Below, one piece after another: positions 22,901-33,902 of a stretch of 64,000 nt of DNA. The notes beneath the pieces were generated by a model. It saw nothing but the letters and a program-made list of their open reading frames with translations, searched no databases and had not been told where the DNA came from. Position 1 is the stretch's first letter. Every line of letters begins with the position of its first letter. The position numbers were made by a program, and so were the translations under genes. The stretch is taken from positions 20,127,511 to 20,191,510 of the forward strand of contig CM036159.1 in assembly GCA_020631735.1 (NCBI GenBank), given 5' to 3'. Source of the stretch: Saccharum officinarum. Taxonomy: Eukaryota; Streptophyta; Magnoliopsida; Poales; Poaceae.

Positions 22901-23211
22901 TATAAGAGTTTTTTGTCATTAGAGTGGGCGGAGCAAAGGCGATGATGATGGCGGTTGCGTACCCATGTCAGCAAGAGGAGACAACGCTTGCGCGACTCGC
23001 GTGGGGTGGGATAGATGGGCAGCAGCACGGCTCGGGCAGCAGAGTGGCAGTGGTGCTGCTTGCACAGGTGAGGTGGAGATGGTTGTGCTGGTAGGAGTGG
23101 TGAGACAGCAGTGGTGGTGGCTAGATGGAGGCGTGAGAGCAGCGATGACAGAAAGATACGCTAATAAGGCTAAAGTCGTCATTTGTCCACCCATTTGTTT
23201 ACTTGTAGCTA
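22901..23211. other. Short GC-rich segment between MITEs
   Basis: The segment is GC-rich and overlapped by open frames on both strands that use no recognisable motif. I see no gene. Confidence 0.4.
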
Positions 23212-23457
23212 GGGGCTGGTTTAGATGCAAAAAAAATTTGCAAAATAGCACTGTAGCTATTTTCGTTGTTATTTGGCAAATATTGTCCAATCATGGTCTA
23301 ATTAGGCTTAAAAGATTCGTCTCGTCCATTTCGTCTAAACTGTGTAATTAGTTTTATTTTTTATCTATATTTAATGCTTCATGCATGTGTCTAAAGATTC
23401 GATGTGACGGAGAATCTGAAAAATTTTGCAAAATTTTCTGGGAACTAAACAGGGCCT
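23212..23457. mobile_element. MITE, AACTAAACAGGGCC family, copy 2
   Basis: It runs from GGGGCTGGTTTAGATGC to GGGAACTAAACAGGGCCT in the same orientation as copy 1 at 22318. It has no coding capacity. Confidence 0.8.
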
Positions 23458-24450
23458 AGGTTGAGGTTGATTATGAGATTGCAATAGTCTTGATTTTGGG
23501 CTTTAAAGTTTAGAGCTTACGGTTTAGAACTTGTCCTAGAATCTATCTTTTTGGATGGTATTTGGATTTTGTTTATCTAAATCTATAATGTGAATTCAAA
23601 CCAATCTGATGAAATATAGTTAGACAGGTGGTGTGGCATATAGATTTAAATTCCTTTGATTTTTATAAAGTTTGTACACAAAACATTTCACGTGCTATTT
23701 TCGAAATGGTTGATGTGGAGTAAAAAAAGGGAAGTTGGTAGAGAATGGAAGAGAGAGAGAGAGAGTGGTGTATGTGTTTGAGAGTTGTTGGTAGGAATGG
23801 AAGAAAAATATTTTGTTTATCCGGGCTTGTTTCAGTTAAATGATATGGTTTATTGACCGCTACGAGGCACTAGGTTTACCGTTACATCCCTTGCTCTATT
23901 GGAATTCCTTTCTTTTCACCAAATTATTTTCTTTTAACGAGTCTACCAAATCCTATAAATGCTGAATTGATTCATCCAAACTCTTGTAAGATTATTACTC
24001 CTTGCAGAAAGAGACCATCTATTGCAAAAAGAGACCTAGCCATCTCCATGGTCTAAACTAAATGACTATCTCAACAAATCCTTGCTCGGGAGCCAAGCCC
24101 CCCTCAATAAGTTACAGTATTAGTTAGCCTATGAGTTACAAAACTAAATCAACATCAAGAGATTTTGGAGGACACTACTACAGAGTTAGATGAACCAACG
24201 ACATAGGCGTATTTTATATTGCAAAGCACAACATATCAAGTTTTAAGACTATCTCTTCCTGTCCATACGGCAACCAAATGCCATTTTCCCTCGTCTAAAT
24301 AGACTCAACATCATCGAGTTTTTTTGTGTGAAAAGACCCCAACTACTATTATTATTTCATTATTAAATCAGTGACTTGGTTATTTTGTGGTGCACAAAAT
24401 TGAGCATATCTTAACTAAATAGTTTTAAAATTGTGGAACATGCCCTCTAA
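23458..24450. other. Intergenic DNA
   Basis: AT-rich and unremarkable. A short GA run lies near 23751-23763. There is no ORF, tRNA or element with clear ends that I can support. Confidence 0.5.
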
Positions 24451-24613
24451 GGGCTTGTTCAGAGCCCGGATTCGCTGCAGGAATCATTTATGTAACACCC
24501 TCGGTGTTACGCCCTAAATAACTTGCTAAACCATGTCATTAACATCATATTTGTGTGATGATGCATGCGGTTTAGCGAGAGCATTTATAACACGACCCAA
24601 GTAAGCCTCGCTC

Positions 24614-24682
24614 ACCCTCGATAGTTCCTAGAAATATATCGGTTTTCAAGACCGGAGCTATCAACCACTCAGCCATCTCTCC
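24614..24682 (-). pseudogene. trnS-UGA: Truncated plastid-type tRNA-Ser(UGA) gene
   Basis: Reading the minus strand from 24682, GGAGAGATGGCTGAGTGG is followed by a D-arm, an anticodon arm CCGGT-CTTGAAA-ACCGA (anticodon TGA), a long serine-type variable arm (TTTCTAGGAA) and GAGGGT. It stops in the T-arm: the 3' half of the T stem and the acceptor strand are missing. This matches the plastid trnS-UGA gene as I know it, not a nuclear tRNA-Ser. The anticodon stem ends in a C-A mismatch. It is a non-functional nuclear copy of organelle DNA. Confidence 0.75.
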
Positions 24683-26587
24683 GTGTGAAGATAAGCTCTT
24701 GTAACCTAAAATGGTTAATAAAAATGTTAAATGAAAGTTGGATCAATAGTTCATGTTATATCAAGTAAGGTTCAAAACCAATTTTTATTTAGCAAAAATA
24801 CTATAGAACCTATATGTGTTACTTAAATAAAGTTTAAAGCACAAACTTTGTAGATGACCATGCAACTCTTGTCTTAGAAAAATAGTATGTCTAGCTAGTA
24901 CTTCTAATAGCTTAAAAAGGGAACTTGAATTTGGATTCATCTCAAAGTTGAGAAGTTACCAAGTCTAAATGCAAGTTTGACAGCACCAAGTTCACGAATT
25001 TATTCCGAGAAATTTAGCTAAGGAGTGATGTCATGTTTTAGCCTTGGTTGAGAGCCTAATGTACCCTCTTTGGTATGGTTTAGGTGGTTGTGACTCAATC
25101 GAGTTGGTTTAGTCATGGTTGATGCTTTAAAATTCGTGCACGTGTGCAACTTCGTGTTGTCTGTCTCTGAGTGCATGGTCACCGTGACCCTGTGCTCGTC
25201 GTGCCTGCACTCAGCCGGGCCACGCGCACAGGTGGCCGCTTGCTAGGGGGCTGGGCCGTTCTCGGCTTGGCCACGGCTGGCCTACGGCCTGGCCGCCTCA
25301 GGTTGCTGCCGCGTGGAGCCGTGGCTGCTCGCCTCGTCACGTCGCATTGCCCCACGGCCTGCTGCCGTGGCAGCGCGATGTTGCCGCCCTGCGTCTGCAT
25401 GATGCTACTGCCTCACCGTCGCATCCGCAACACCCCCCCACTGTGGCTCTGCACTACTGTCTCCCCTAGCTCGGTGCTAGCCACTGCGGTGCGCACATGG
25501 CCGTGCCGTCGTCAGCTTGCCATTTATGGCACTGCGGCCGCCCACACGCGCGCGTTTCCTCGGACCGCCTGGGTCCGTAGCACCTGCATGAGTACCACCC
25601 GGTTAACTTCGCTCGCATCCTGCCAAGACAAGGACGACCAAAACACCCATCTACCTCCCCTTTCTCTGTCGTTCCCACCAGGTGACCCCGCTCATCCAAA
25701 TTAGCATGGAAAGGTCACCATTGCCCAATTCGTCGCATCTCAAGCTTCATCATTAAGTGCTCTAGCTAGCTGACCCCACCCCGCTTTGAACCATGCCGGA
25801 CAAACCCCCAATTTGGAGCTTTTCTCCCCACCGTGTCGATAAGGCCAGGTCTAGCCATTTTCGAGGGCAGCTCTCCATCTGACCACCTCGAGCCAAATTG
25901 ATTGCACCTCTAGACTCGCCTCGAACCCCTCTTCGCCATGCGCACCTGAGCCGTACCTCTATCGTAGCACCGGCGCTGCTGACGCGGCCGTGTCCGCCGC
26001 TGCTCATCGCCGAGCTCGCCGCGCGTACGTGGCCAGCCTCGCTCAGGGCGTCTCTGGCCGAGCCATCACCGCGGCCAAGTCCGTGGTGAGTCCCTGTTGC
26101 TCAACCGCTATATTTACGAGCCCATTAGTGTTGTGGCTCACCGGAACGCCATCGCCATCGTCGCAGGTTGCCTGCTGTCATGGAGGAGCCGTTCTAGTGC
26201 TTCTCTGATCCCCTAACCGCCACCCATCGTAGGTGGGCACGCAGGTGAGCGTCGACCTCTTAGATGCGTCGTAGAGGTTCCTTGTTGCCTGGCGTAACCG
26301 CCCTGTGCCGGTGAATGCCGCGTCGGCGAGTGCGGAGGCGTCAGGGACCTCCCCGATGCGAAGACGAGAGTATGCGAGGGTTTTCTTGTAAAGTCGTTGT
26401 CTATAGGAATAGTGCAAACAATGTCGTGTGAATACTAGGTAGCTCAAGGGCGTCTCTGCAAAAGCGCCAGCGCGCGTGGGCTGCCCCCGTCGTGGGCCAG
26501 CTTGCGTGGGGCGCATCCGCGTGGTTGTGGGGCGCGCTGGTGAATTTGTTCTTTTTATTAGAAATTAGCAATAGCTTTATATTTTAC

Positions 26588-26712
26588 GCCTCGTTCGGCT
26601 GGCTGGTGGCTGGTGCTGATTTGTTGTGAGAGAAAAATACTGCTGGATGGCTGGTGGCTGTTGGCTGGTACTGAATTGGTGTGAGAGAAAAGCACTGCCA
26701 GCCGAACAAGGC
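26588..26712. mobile_element. hAT-like MITE inside the solo LTR
   Basis: The ends are GCCTCGTTCGGCTGG and CCAGCCGAACAAGGC, a clear inverted repeat. The interior repeats GGCTGGTGGCTG and TGTGAGAGAAAA. Confidence 0.75.
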
Positions 26713-27509
26713 CTAGTTTCTGAGCTGAACTTTGATAATTAATATCAATTCATATAGGTGTTCAAAAATCATGAGACCAATTTTGTTAGGCTCCTAAATT
26801 CATGATCTATCTATAAGTATAATTAGTTCATACATGTCTATGATGAAACTGAGGTCTCTTAAATCATTTGGAAATACTTAATATTATTAGAACAATTATT
26901 GTAGGAATTTTTGTGGTAAATTGGTGAATGCTTTAACCCTGAATTTTTTTACAGTAGCTTTATTGTATTATTATGTGCTCACTGTAATATTTGTAGCCTT
27001 AGACTAGACTAAAAATTAGGGTAACTAAATGTTCTCTGTCTAAATATATATTAAATCGTTAATAGAAATGAAAGCATGCCATTGGTTTGTAAAAAGAGGT
27101 GTTTGTTAGTTGAACATAACACTTTGCTTGATGAAGATGATAGTTAGTTTAGTATCTTAGTTATTAGAGCTAGCTTGCTAGTATAGCTTATGTGTTCTTA
27201 TTTTAAGAGTTGCTATTGTCTAAAGACTAAATTGTTGCATCATCATCGCATGCATATAGAGAACGAGTTGACGGAGATTGTGGCTACCGGCGAGCACGAG
27301 TTCGAGGAGATCGTTGAGGAGTACGAAGAGAAGATTCTCGTGCAGGAGGAGGTCCCGAGGCCGTCACTGACTGACTCAGTTGACACCGTGCCTGCCCAAG
27401 TCAAGCCCCGGTGCATAACTCTTATTTTGATAATCATCGTATATATGTGTTGTGCATTTACTTTGCAAGAATTTTGTGGAAACCACATGTGTATATAGAC
27501 TCCTAGTGT

Positions 27510-27556
27510 ATATATATAGAGAGAGAGAGGAGTCTATATAGAGAGAGAGGAGTCTT
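27510..27556. repeat. TA/GA-rich short tandem repeat
   Basis: Two units of roughly 24 bp (TATATAGAGAGAGAGGAGTC type) stand in tandem inside the solo LTR. Confidence 0.7.
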
Positions 27557-28582
27557 ATTAGTGCAGGTTCGAGTAGTTGATATGCTTAGGTTATCAGTAG
27601 CGTGAGTAACCTGTCATTACTCACAATAGATGATAATTATTACTCTCATAATAAAATAATAGAAGGAAAATGGTGACCAGGCAGGGATATGGTATGGGTA
27701 TTGGTAGGTGTGACAAGTTATGTTCCGCGGCCATGGGGCTAAGCTTGATTACACTGTTTTCCCTGTCCATATCGATTAAGTACAGTCCAATGCTATGGAT
27801 GGTATTTAAGTCACAGATTTATTATCTTGAGCGCATACTTACTTATAGGAGCGGGAAGACTCGTTACTCTCTTATCGTGGGTTTCAACTCTTTCTGGACC
27901 GACTGATTGGAAGCGGGGAGATGTAGAGGTCTAAGCACCACACTGAGACGGGGCCTCCAGTGTGGGGGCTTGGAGTTCAAGTTTGAACGGGGACCTGGAC
28001 CCCTCGACATGAGTGACATGAGTTGGTCTTGTTTGTGCTCGGGGTATAAATGAGGCGTGTGTTTCGGGGTACCAGCTAGGATACATTGGTTCGCGAATCG
28101 CCATTTTTGTGAGATGATACAACTTGGCTATGGTCTAGCACCGTAGTAAGAACTGGAATATGGAAGATGGTAAAATGATTCTAATTGCTCAACTCTTGCT
28201 CACAAGTAGAACATGTGCTTACCTAGAATGGTTAGCTAATAAAGTAATCATGACTGCTAATAAAACTTGATCTTAAGGATGGATTTTCAGTAATGCTTTT
28301 CACAAAACAAAAGAAGCACCACAAGCCATACTACCTATTGTATCCTTGAGAGTCGAGAAATATATTTCTCCTAATCGGGTAAGTCTTGCGAGCACATTGT
28401 GTACTCAGAGTTTATTTTATCCAGTTGCAGGTGTAGCTTGAGGAGTAGCTCTTGTGTGGAGGATTCTCTGGTGGACACGGACGGATCCTTGTATCGTTTC
28501 CGCTAGATGTTTATTTGCATTCTGCTGTTTAATTCTCGCACTCTGAACTCTGTTATTGTAATAAATAATTTCTAAGACTCTA

Positions 28583-28685
28583 GCCTTGTTCGCTTGAACT
28601 TATCAGCTAGCGATTCAGCAGTGTTTTTCTCTTATAACAAATTAGCATCAGTATTAGCCGTAGAAACCATCAGCCGAATAGGGCC
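28583..28685. mobile_element. hAT-like MITE inside the solo LTR (second)
   Basis: The ends are GCCTTGTTCGCTTG and CAGCCGAATAGGGCC; the interior has TTATCAGC and TCTCTTATAACAAA. It is absent from the matching place in the other solo LTR copy, so it inserted later. Confidence 0.65.
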
Positions 28686-28967
28686 ATGTTGTATGAAATG
28701 GACTAATTATTGTAAGCCCGTACTCATTATTGGATTCTGGATGTAAAACGTGGATTGTTTCGAGTTCTCCCGTGAGGTGTGCTCGGCGGAACTGTTTGAT
28801 TTAGCTCACTTTAAGGTACTTAGTGTCTAGTGGAAGACAAGTGCCTCCAAAAGTGTATTATTTCAGACGGTTCTGCCACAATTTCTGATCAAAGGTTATA
28901 TAAATTAGACAAATAATTTAGCTAGAAATCATTCCGTGGACCGGTTCAATGGAAACCGAACAAGCCC

Positions 28968-30939
28968 TAGGTCTTAATTTGTTATGGATGCTCGCATTTC
29001 TAAATTTATTTTAGGATACCATGGTGTTTTCTTTCCGTGATAATATATTGATAACGAGATATCACATCTTAATTTAATTATAGAATTTACGTACGTCTGT
29101 TCATAAATATAACATGCGTAATTATGAACGACTACGTCATGTCATGTATAGTCGGTATCACCGTGAAACGGTAGCAACCGACCGGCCGCCGCCCCCGAAC
29201 ATTTCCATTCCACAGCCACGACACGAGCCCACGACCACCGCACGAGGGCGGCCACGTTCCGCCCGCCTGCACATGCTCATTCTGGTCTTCTGGACGAGGC
29301 CTCCCAGTCCCGCATCCAAAACCGCGCTGCCGCGGGCAGGCGGGAGACGACGACGGCCTCCTGCGCCGCGGTGACGGCAGCAATCACCACCACGCCCACG
29401 CGCCGGTCGACCACCGCTCGTACTTGTCGCTGGCTGGCTAGCGAAGCAAACCCGACCGCCCGCACCCACGTCGAGTCGTAGTAGTAGCAGTATACCTAGT
29501 ACGACAGGCACCCGCCCGAGTGCGCGTCCCTTTCCGCGCTTCTCGAAATTTCCGACGCTCACGTCCGCGTCCGCTTGTCCTCGCTCGCCCCGCGGGTTTT
29601 TACCGATCCGCCCCTGCTGCCGTAGCCCGGAATCGCGAATCGGTTCGGCCGGCGCCGCGGCACGGGGGCGGCCAGCGAAGCGACCGGGCGTTTCTGCCCC
29701 CGTGGCCCGTGCTTGCGTTCTCGCGGGGCCGCGCGCGGTTTTCACCGACGGGGAAGGGGGGACCCAGGCGTGGCACGGGAGGGCGACGGCAGGCCGCACG
29801 CCGCATGATGGCAGGCACGGCGCGTGGTCCCACTCCCGGCACGCCCCGTGCGCGAACTCCTGTGGGTAGACAGACAGGCGCCCCGCGCGCCCGGCAGGCG
29901 GCAGCAGCAGAGCGCTGCCTGTGGTTCCGTGGCGATCTCGCTCGCGCCGCCGAAGAAAACGATGGCTTCCCGGGAAAATAAACGCAGCGCTGCTGCTGCC
30001 TGCCGTGCCGATGGAGCCGTTCAACTGGAGGCCGTGCTGAGAAGCATGGCCAACGTCGCCGTCGTAGACGTCTGTCTGGTTGCACTACTTGCGACAGGGA
30101 CTGGATGACTGGATCCCCAGTGGAGGAACTGCCGTGTATGGCAGGATCGGTCATTCCGGCTAGTGCGCCGCGTAAAGTCATCAGGTCCCGGCCATGTTTT
30201 AGACGGTGGTGCTCAGTCCGTTCCGCTTCAATTATGCGATGTGCCAAACTGCCAACAGGAGTCCAACCTCGCCGGTGTTAACAAAAGAATGCTTCGTCAA
30301 ATATGACAGCGACAATGGCTCCAAACATTTGGTACGCAATACCGACGAACACACATGTAGGAGTACATCACTTGGATAACTTTGATCTGGCTTTTTGGAA
30401 GCATACACGCTGCCACAGGCACAAGTATTACTGCATGTCCGATAGGAGCAGACGAGCAGTGGCACTGACACAGCAGCAAGGCTGGCCCACCGTGTTGGTG
30501 CCCTAGCCATCATATTTTCTCCAGTTGCTGTATTCATGAACGCTGTAGAGGTAGAGCTCAGCCCAGCAACAAGTCCTTGCCAATCGAGGCAACAAGAGTG
30601 AATATACCCTTTATTATTTGCTTATTAAGCTGCCGTCCGGCCTGCAGAATTCCATGTGGTTGGTTGTAGTACAGGTACGGCGCAGCCTCGCCTAGACGGT
30701 GTCGACATGCCCGGTGAGTTCGGTAAGGACGTGAACGTGATGGTGCCGTCTGATGGCGATCTCACTGAACGTCATGTCTGTAGTCTGATGTTCCTAGTAC
30801 TGACCCGGCGCATTGGGCTGGGCCGCTTTGTTGATGAAACCAAATTTCAGGTTTGCCCACTTCTTCCTTGCCGATAAATTCATTTCACAAAGAGATCTCA
30901 AAGGAATAGTTGGTTGTGTTTTTTTTGGGACAACACATT
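28968..30939. other. Intergenic DNA with a GC-rich block (about 29160-30070)
   Basis: The GC-rich block carries long open frames on both strands, but they begin at TTG or GTG and have no domain, so I do not call genes. It could be a CpG-rich remnant of a promoter or first exon. At 30690-30790 a stretch around CATGCCCGGTGAGTTCGGT resembles 33640-33715 (CATGTCCGGTGAGCTCGGC), upstream of the first Yippee-like gene. Confidence 0.4.
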
Positions 30940-31186
30940 GGGCCTTGTTCACTTCCCTATCCCAACCCAAAATATTTCCTCTTCCACCCATCACATCAAA
31001 TCTTTCGACGCATGCATGGAGCATTAAATGTAGGTAAAAAAGATAACTAATTACATAATTTGTCTGTAAATATCGGGACGAATCTTTTGAGCCTAGTTAG
31101 TCCATGATTGGACAAATTTTGTCAAATAACAACGAAAGATGCTACAGTAACTTTTCACCTACTTTTCGCAAAGTGAACACACCCTT
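30940..31186. mobile_element. MITE, GGGCCTTGTTCAC type, reverse orientation to those at 22-23 kb
   Basis: It begins GGGCCTTGTTCACTTCC and ends AAGTGAACACACCCTT. The interior (GACGAATCTTTTGAGCCTAG, ATGCTACAGTAA) is the reverse complement of the family layout at 22318-23457, with more divergence. Confidence 0.7.
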
Positions 31187-31615
31187 GGTGAAGAGAATCC
31201 CTATGCGAGAGCCTACCGTACAAACATGGCGCCATTCGGTTCAAAAAAAACATGGCGCCATAGCACTTGAAACAATATATTATTACAACAGAAATCTAGC
31301 GGCGAGGCAAATCTATAGAGAGATACGCGCATGCACAGCACCGCCGTTGAACTTGACACAATCACACAACTACAGTACAGTCTACACATACGAAGAACAA
31401 ACATCTGTCTATATATATGAAGTCACAGCACCCTCAAGAACACAGCAGGGATGGGTTACTAAAGGGTCCACAAACAAGTTTGAGCTTGCCGAATCGTATT
31501 AATTCATTCATATATGCACACGATAAGAAAGTTATATACAGTATGCATCACCAGTGTCCCTTCCAGCCACAATGCCACACTGAATACCGTGTGCCACTGC
31601 CACCTGGTCATGTCT
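31187..31615 (-). other. Probable 3' UTR of Yippee-like gene 1
   Basis: The minus strand downstream of the stop is AT-rich. A stretch at 31470-31500 (TTTGAGCTTGCCGAATCG) aligns with 35440-35462 (CTTGAGCTTGTTGAATTG) downstream of gene 2, as expected for duplicated 3' regions. Confidence 0.5.
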
Positions 31616-33284
31616 TCATTCAGGTCCAAGCAACTGATACCTGCTTATTAAGATTGAAGTTTTATTCACTAATAAAGTGAATCCTACGCTAAACAAGTTG
31701 TAGATATCGATCATTAGATCCTGTTTGGATCCTATACAATTAATAGTTAGCTGCTAAAATTGCCGAGAACCTATTTGGACCATCAGCTAATAAGCCCAAA
31801 TTAATGTCTTGGCTAGTGTCCAACTGACAATTAGCTATTAGAGCTAGGTGTTTGGATCCAAATAGGGCTGGATATCGAGCCAACCGTATTTTTTTTCGAG
31901 CTTTTTTAGAAATTGGTATAATCTTATTCATCATTATTTCCTGCATTGTTTAAGACCCAACTTCACGACGAGCCTAACGAGCCGAGCCGAAATTGAAAGT
32001 CGTTCCAAATCAAGTCATTTTCATTTTAAAAGATAAATGAGTCCAATCGGAGCACTTTTGTACCGAGCCACCGAGCCAGCTTAACGAGCTTTTTGTCCAG
32101 CCCTGGATCCAAACATGATCATATAACTGAGGTATATTCTTTTTCAAGAAAGCAAGGGTCTTCATCATGCATCTTATTCTACAATTTAAGCTGTAATGAT
32201 GAAAAGAGAGTGAAATCAAGTAGCTAATGAATTAGCCAAACCAAATGGTCACACGCACAGGCACCAGTTTATGCTATGGAGTTACTTGAAAGGGAGTGTA
32301 TGCTATGGAAACTAGCTTCTTGTGGAAACTATGAAAACTTTAATCTAAGTCCACATGATTCTAATCCGATGGTCTCAGATGAAGGTGGGTTGTGCTTCAT
32401 CTGTGATCATCGGTACTTGAAAACGACTGTAAATTTCTTAGTGATGAATACAGTACGCTCTTTCTGTAAAAAAAAAAGGACGGTAGAAAAAAATAATGGA
32501 AATCAATGTATGGCGAAGCCATATTTACTATAGTACTATAAACCATGAAACACAGGATATCAGATATGATCACCTATCGAGAACAAATTTTCCTTCCTTG
32601 TATTTCTGGCTCCTCTCATATGCAGCCCCCTGAGTAGAGGGGTCAAGCGTCATAGAACTTTAGATGTCAGGCGATACACAAAGGATATTATATCACAAAA
32701 TAATCATTACGAATAATCTTACATATTTCCATCCAACAATCTCTCCGCAGCCAACACAAAAGATATCAGAAATGGAATGCATCCCTGTGATCATCATGCG
32801 ATCTTCTTTTTCTCCAACGGTCACATTGATACTGGGCATATGTAACATAAGCAAGTTCAGGCACATATCCTGGTTTATGAGGCTGAGACCAATACTACGA
32901 ACAGAACAGTATAACTCTGGAAATGAAAAAAAGCACAGATTCTAGGATGCCAATTGATCGAAAAAGCACTTACACCTTATCGAAGAGGTAAGCTTTCCCG
33001 TTCTTGCAATGGAAGCTCTGAAAATTAATGAAGACATATTCTCATCAGTCGTCGCATTCGCTGCGACGCCGAAATTAGCTAGGAATTTCGCGTGCGATCG
33101 TGCGAGAAGTCGCGGCCAAAGAAAGCGAGAGGACATGACGACGGACCTTGGAGATGATGTCGTCGGCGACGGCGAGGTGCGTGCGGCAGTGCTTGCAGCT
33201 GTAGACGTTGCCGTCCACGTCGTCGAGCTTGAGGGGACCGGCGTCGGCGTCGTCCGTGTTGATGGCGCTGAAGCGGTTGGTCAT
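31616..33284 (-). CDS. Yippee-like protein, gene 1 (truncated and start-eroded duplicate)
   Basis: Exons on the minus strand are 33284-33147, 33017-32974, 32831-32723, 32629-32574 and 31640-31616; joined 372 nt, 123 aa. All introns are GT-AG with the same positions and phases as in gene 2. The Yippee fold is recognisable: [15 protein letters not shown] (first CxxC), then [25 protein letters not shown], and [17 protein letters not shown] (second CxxC). Yippee proteins are small zinc-binding proteins of unclear molecular role. Two things are odd. The usual N-terminal MGRLFLMHL is replaced by an unrelated leader; the frame is open to a stop at 33468-33470 but its first ATG is at 33284. The last exon ends after GPE at a TGA where gene 2 has a glycine codon, removing the tail. 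It could be a pseudogene or a diverged paralogue; splice sites are intact. Confidence 0.75.
31717..32120. mobile_element. MITE with GATC(C/A)TGTTTGGATCC termini in intron 4, itself interrupted
   Basis: GATCCTGTTTGGATCC at 31717-31732 and GGATCCAAACATGATC at 32105-32120 are inverted repeats differing at one position. The element lies in the last intron of Yippee-like gene 1 and carries a second element (31863-32104). Confidence 0.8.
31863..32104. mobile_element. hAT-like MITE nested in the intron-4 MITE
   Basis: It starts TAGGGCTGGATATCGAGCC and ends GAGCTTTTTGTCCAGCCCT. It is flanked by a perfect 9-bp direct repeat GGATCCAAA (31854-31862 and 32105-32113). The target duplication copies part of the outer terminus, which proves the insertion order. 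Confidence 0.85.
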
Positions 33285-33902
33285 CTGGGTGACGGCGTCC
33301 ACGGCAGACGCAGCCGCGTTCTCCTCGGGTGCTTCTATCCCTTCTTCGGCGCTAATCACCTCCGGTGACGTTGGGATCGGTGTGTGCCCTGCCGGAGCGA
33401 TCGGAAGAAGCGGAGGAGGAGGACGGAGTGCTTGGCAACAACCAACCCAAGCGAAGACCTGGTTTGCTTAAGCTGGTGTCTAAGGACAAGTCGACAACGA
33501 CGTCGAGTCGTGGTCGTGGGGTTGAGAGTTCAGAGGCATCAGTGCATCGTCACAGAGGAATACCGAATATAGTATACACCCCACACCCAGAGTCCCAAAC
33601 GGTTGACTTGAAGCGTAGCTTCGACAGAGATGGCGTCGCCATCGCCATGTCCGGTGAGCTCGGCAAGGACACAAATGGTATTCCTCCCCGCTGATGGTGA
33701 TCAACTACATGTCGTATGATCGTATCGTACTTGGTCCAGTGCAGTGGACTGGAGACCAATCGATTCGATTGGTCCCAAATTGATGACCAGCGGACACACG
33801 CCACTTCATTCTCACCACTATTTCCCCCCTTCTGTTTGATGATGAAGTTATTTCTGTGGATGAGTAGAACTAGATCATGCCCGTACTCGTCGTACTATAA
33901 AT
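33285..33902. other. Upstream region of Yippee-like gene 1
   Basis: It contains the open but ATG-less extension of exon 1 (to 33468), then non-coding DNA. 33640-33715 resembles 30690-30790. I see no other gene. Confidence 0.4.

Larger units (their letters stand above)
24491..28880 (+). repeat. Solo LTR of 4.39 kb, TGTAACAC...TGCCACA family
   Basis: It begins TGTAACACCCTCGGTG and ends GGTTCTGCCACA, flanked by ATTTA and ATTTC (a 5-bp target duplication with one mismatch). The second copy at 43635-47906, in opposite orientation, shares both ends and blocks such as AAGCCCCGGTGCATAAC and the region around GGTAAGTCTTGCGAG. No internal region or second LTR is adjacent, so it is a solo LTR. The size and TGTAACACCC start suggest a Tekay/Del-type gypsy chromovirus, but this is inference. 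It also contains a plastid tRNA fragment (24614), a GC-rich block (25170-26550) without a credible ATG-started gene, and two hAT-like MITEs. Confidence 0.8.
24451..28967. mobile_element. MITE split by a solo LTR
   Basis: GGGCTTGTTC at 24451-24460 and its exact inverse GAACAAGCCC at 28958-28967 are the ends of a short MITE. Only about 125 bp belong to it (24451-24490 and 28881-28967). The 4.39 kb in between is the solo LTR described separately. Confidence 0.75.

Noticed and set aside
25171..25704. 177-codon open frame in a GC-rich block
   Set aside because: It starts at GTG, has no domain, overlaps open frames on the other strand and lies inside the solo LTR.
29158..30024. 288-codon open frame on the minus strand
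   Set aside because: It starts at TTG, lies in a GC-rich block where several frames are open at once, and shows no domain.
33285..33359. Start of Yippee-like gene 1 at 33359
   Set aside because: The codon is GTG, not ATG; the first in-frame ATG is 33284. An upstream exon remains possible.
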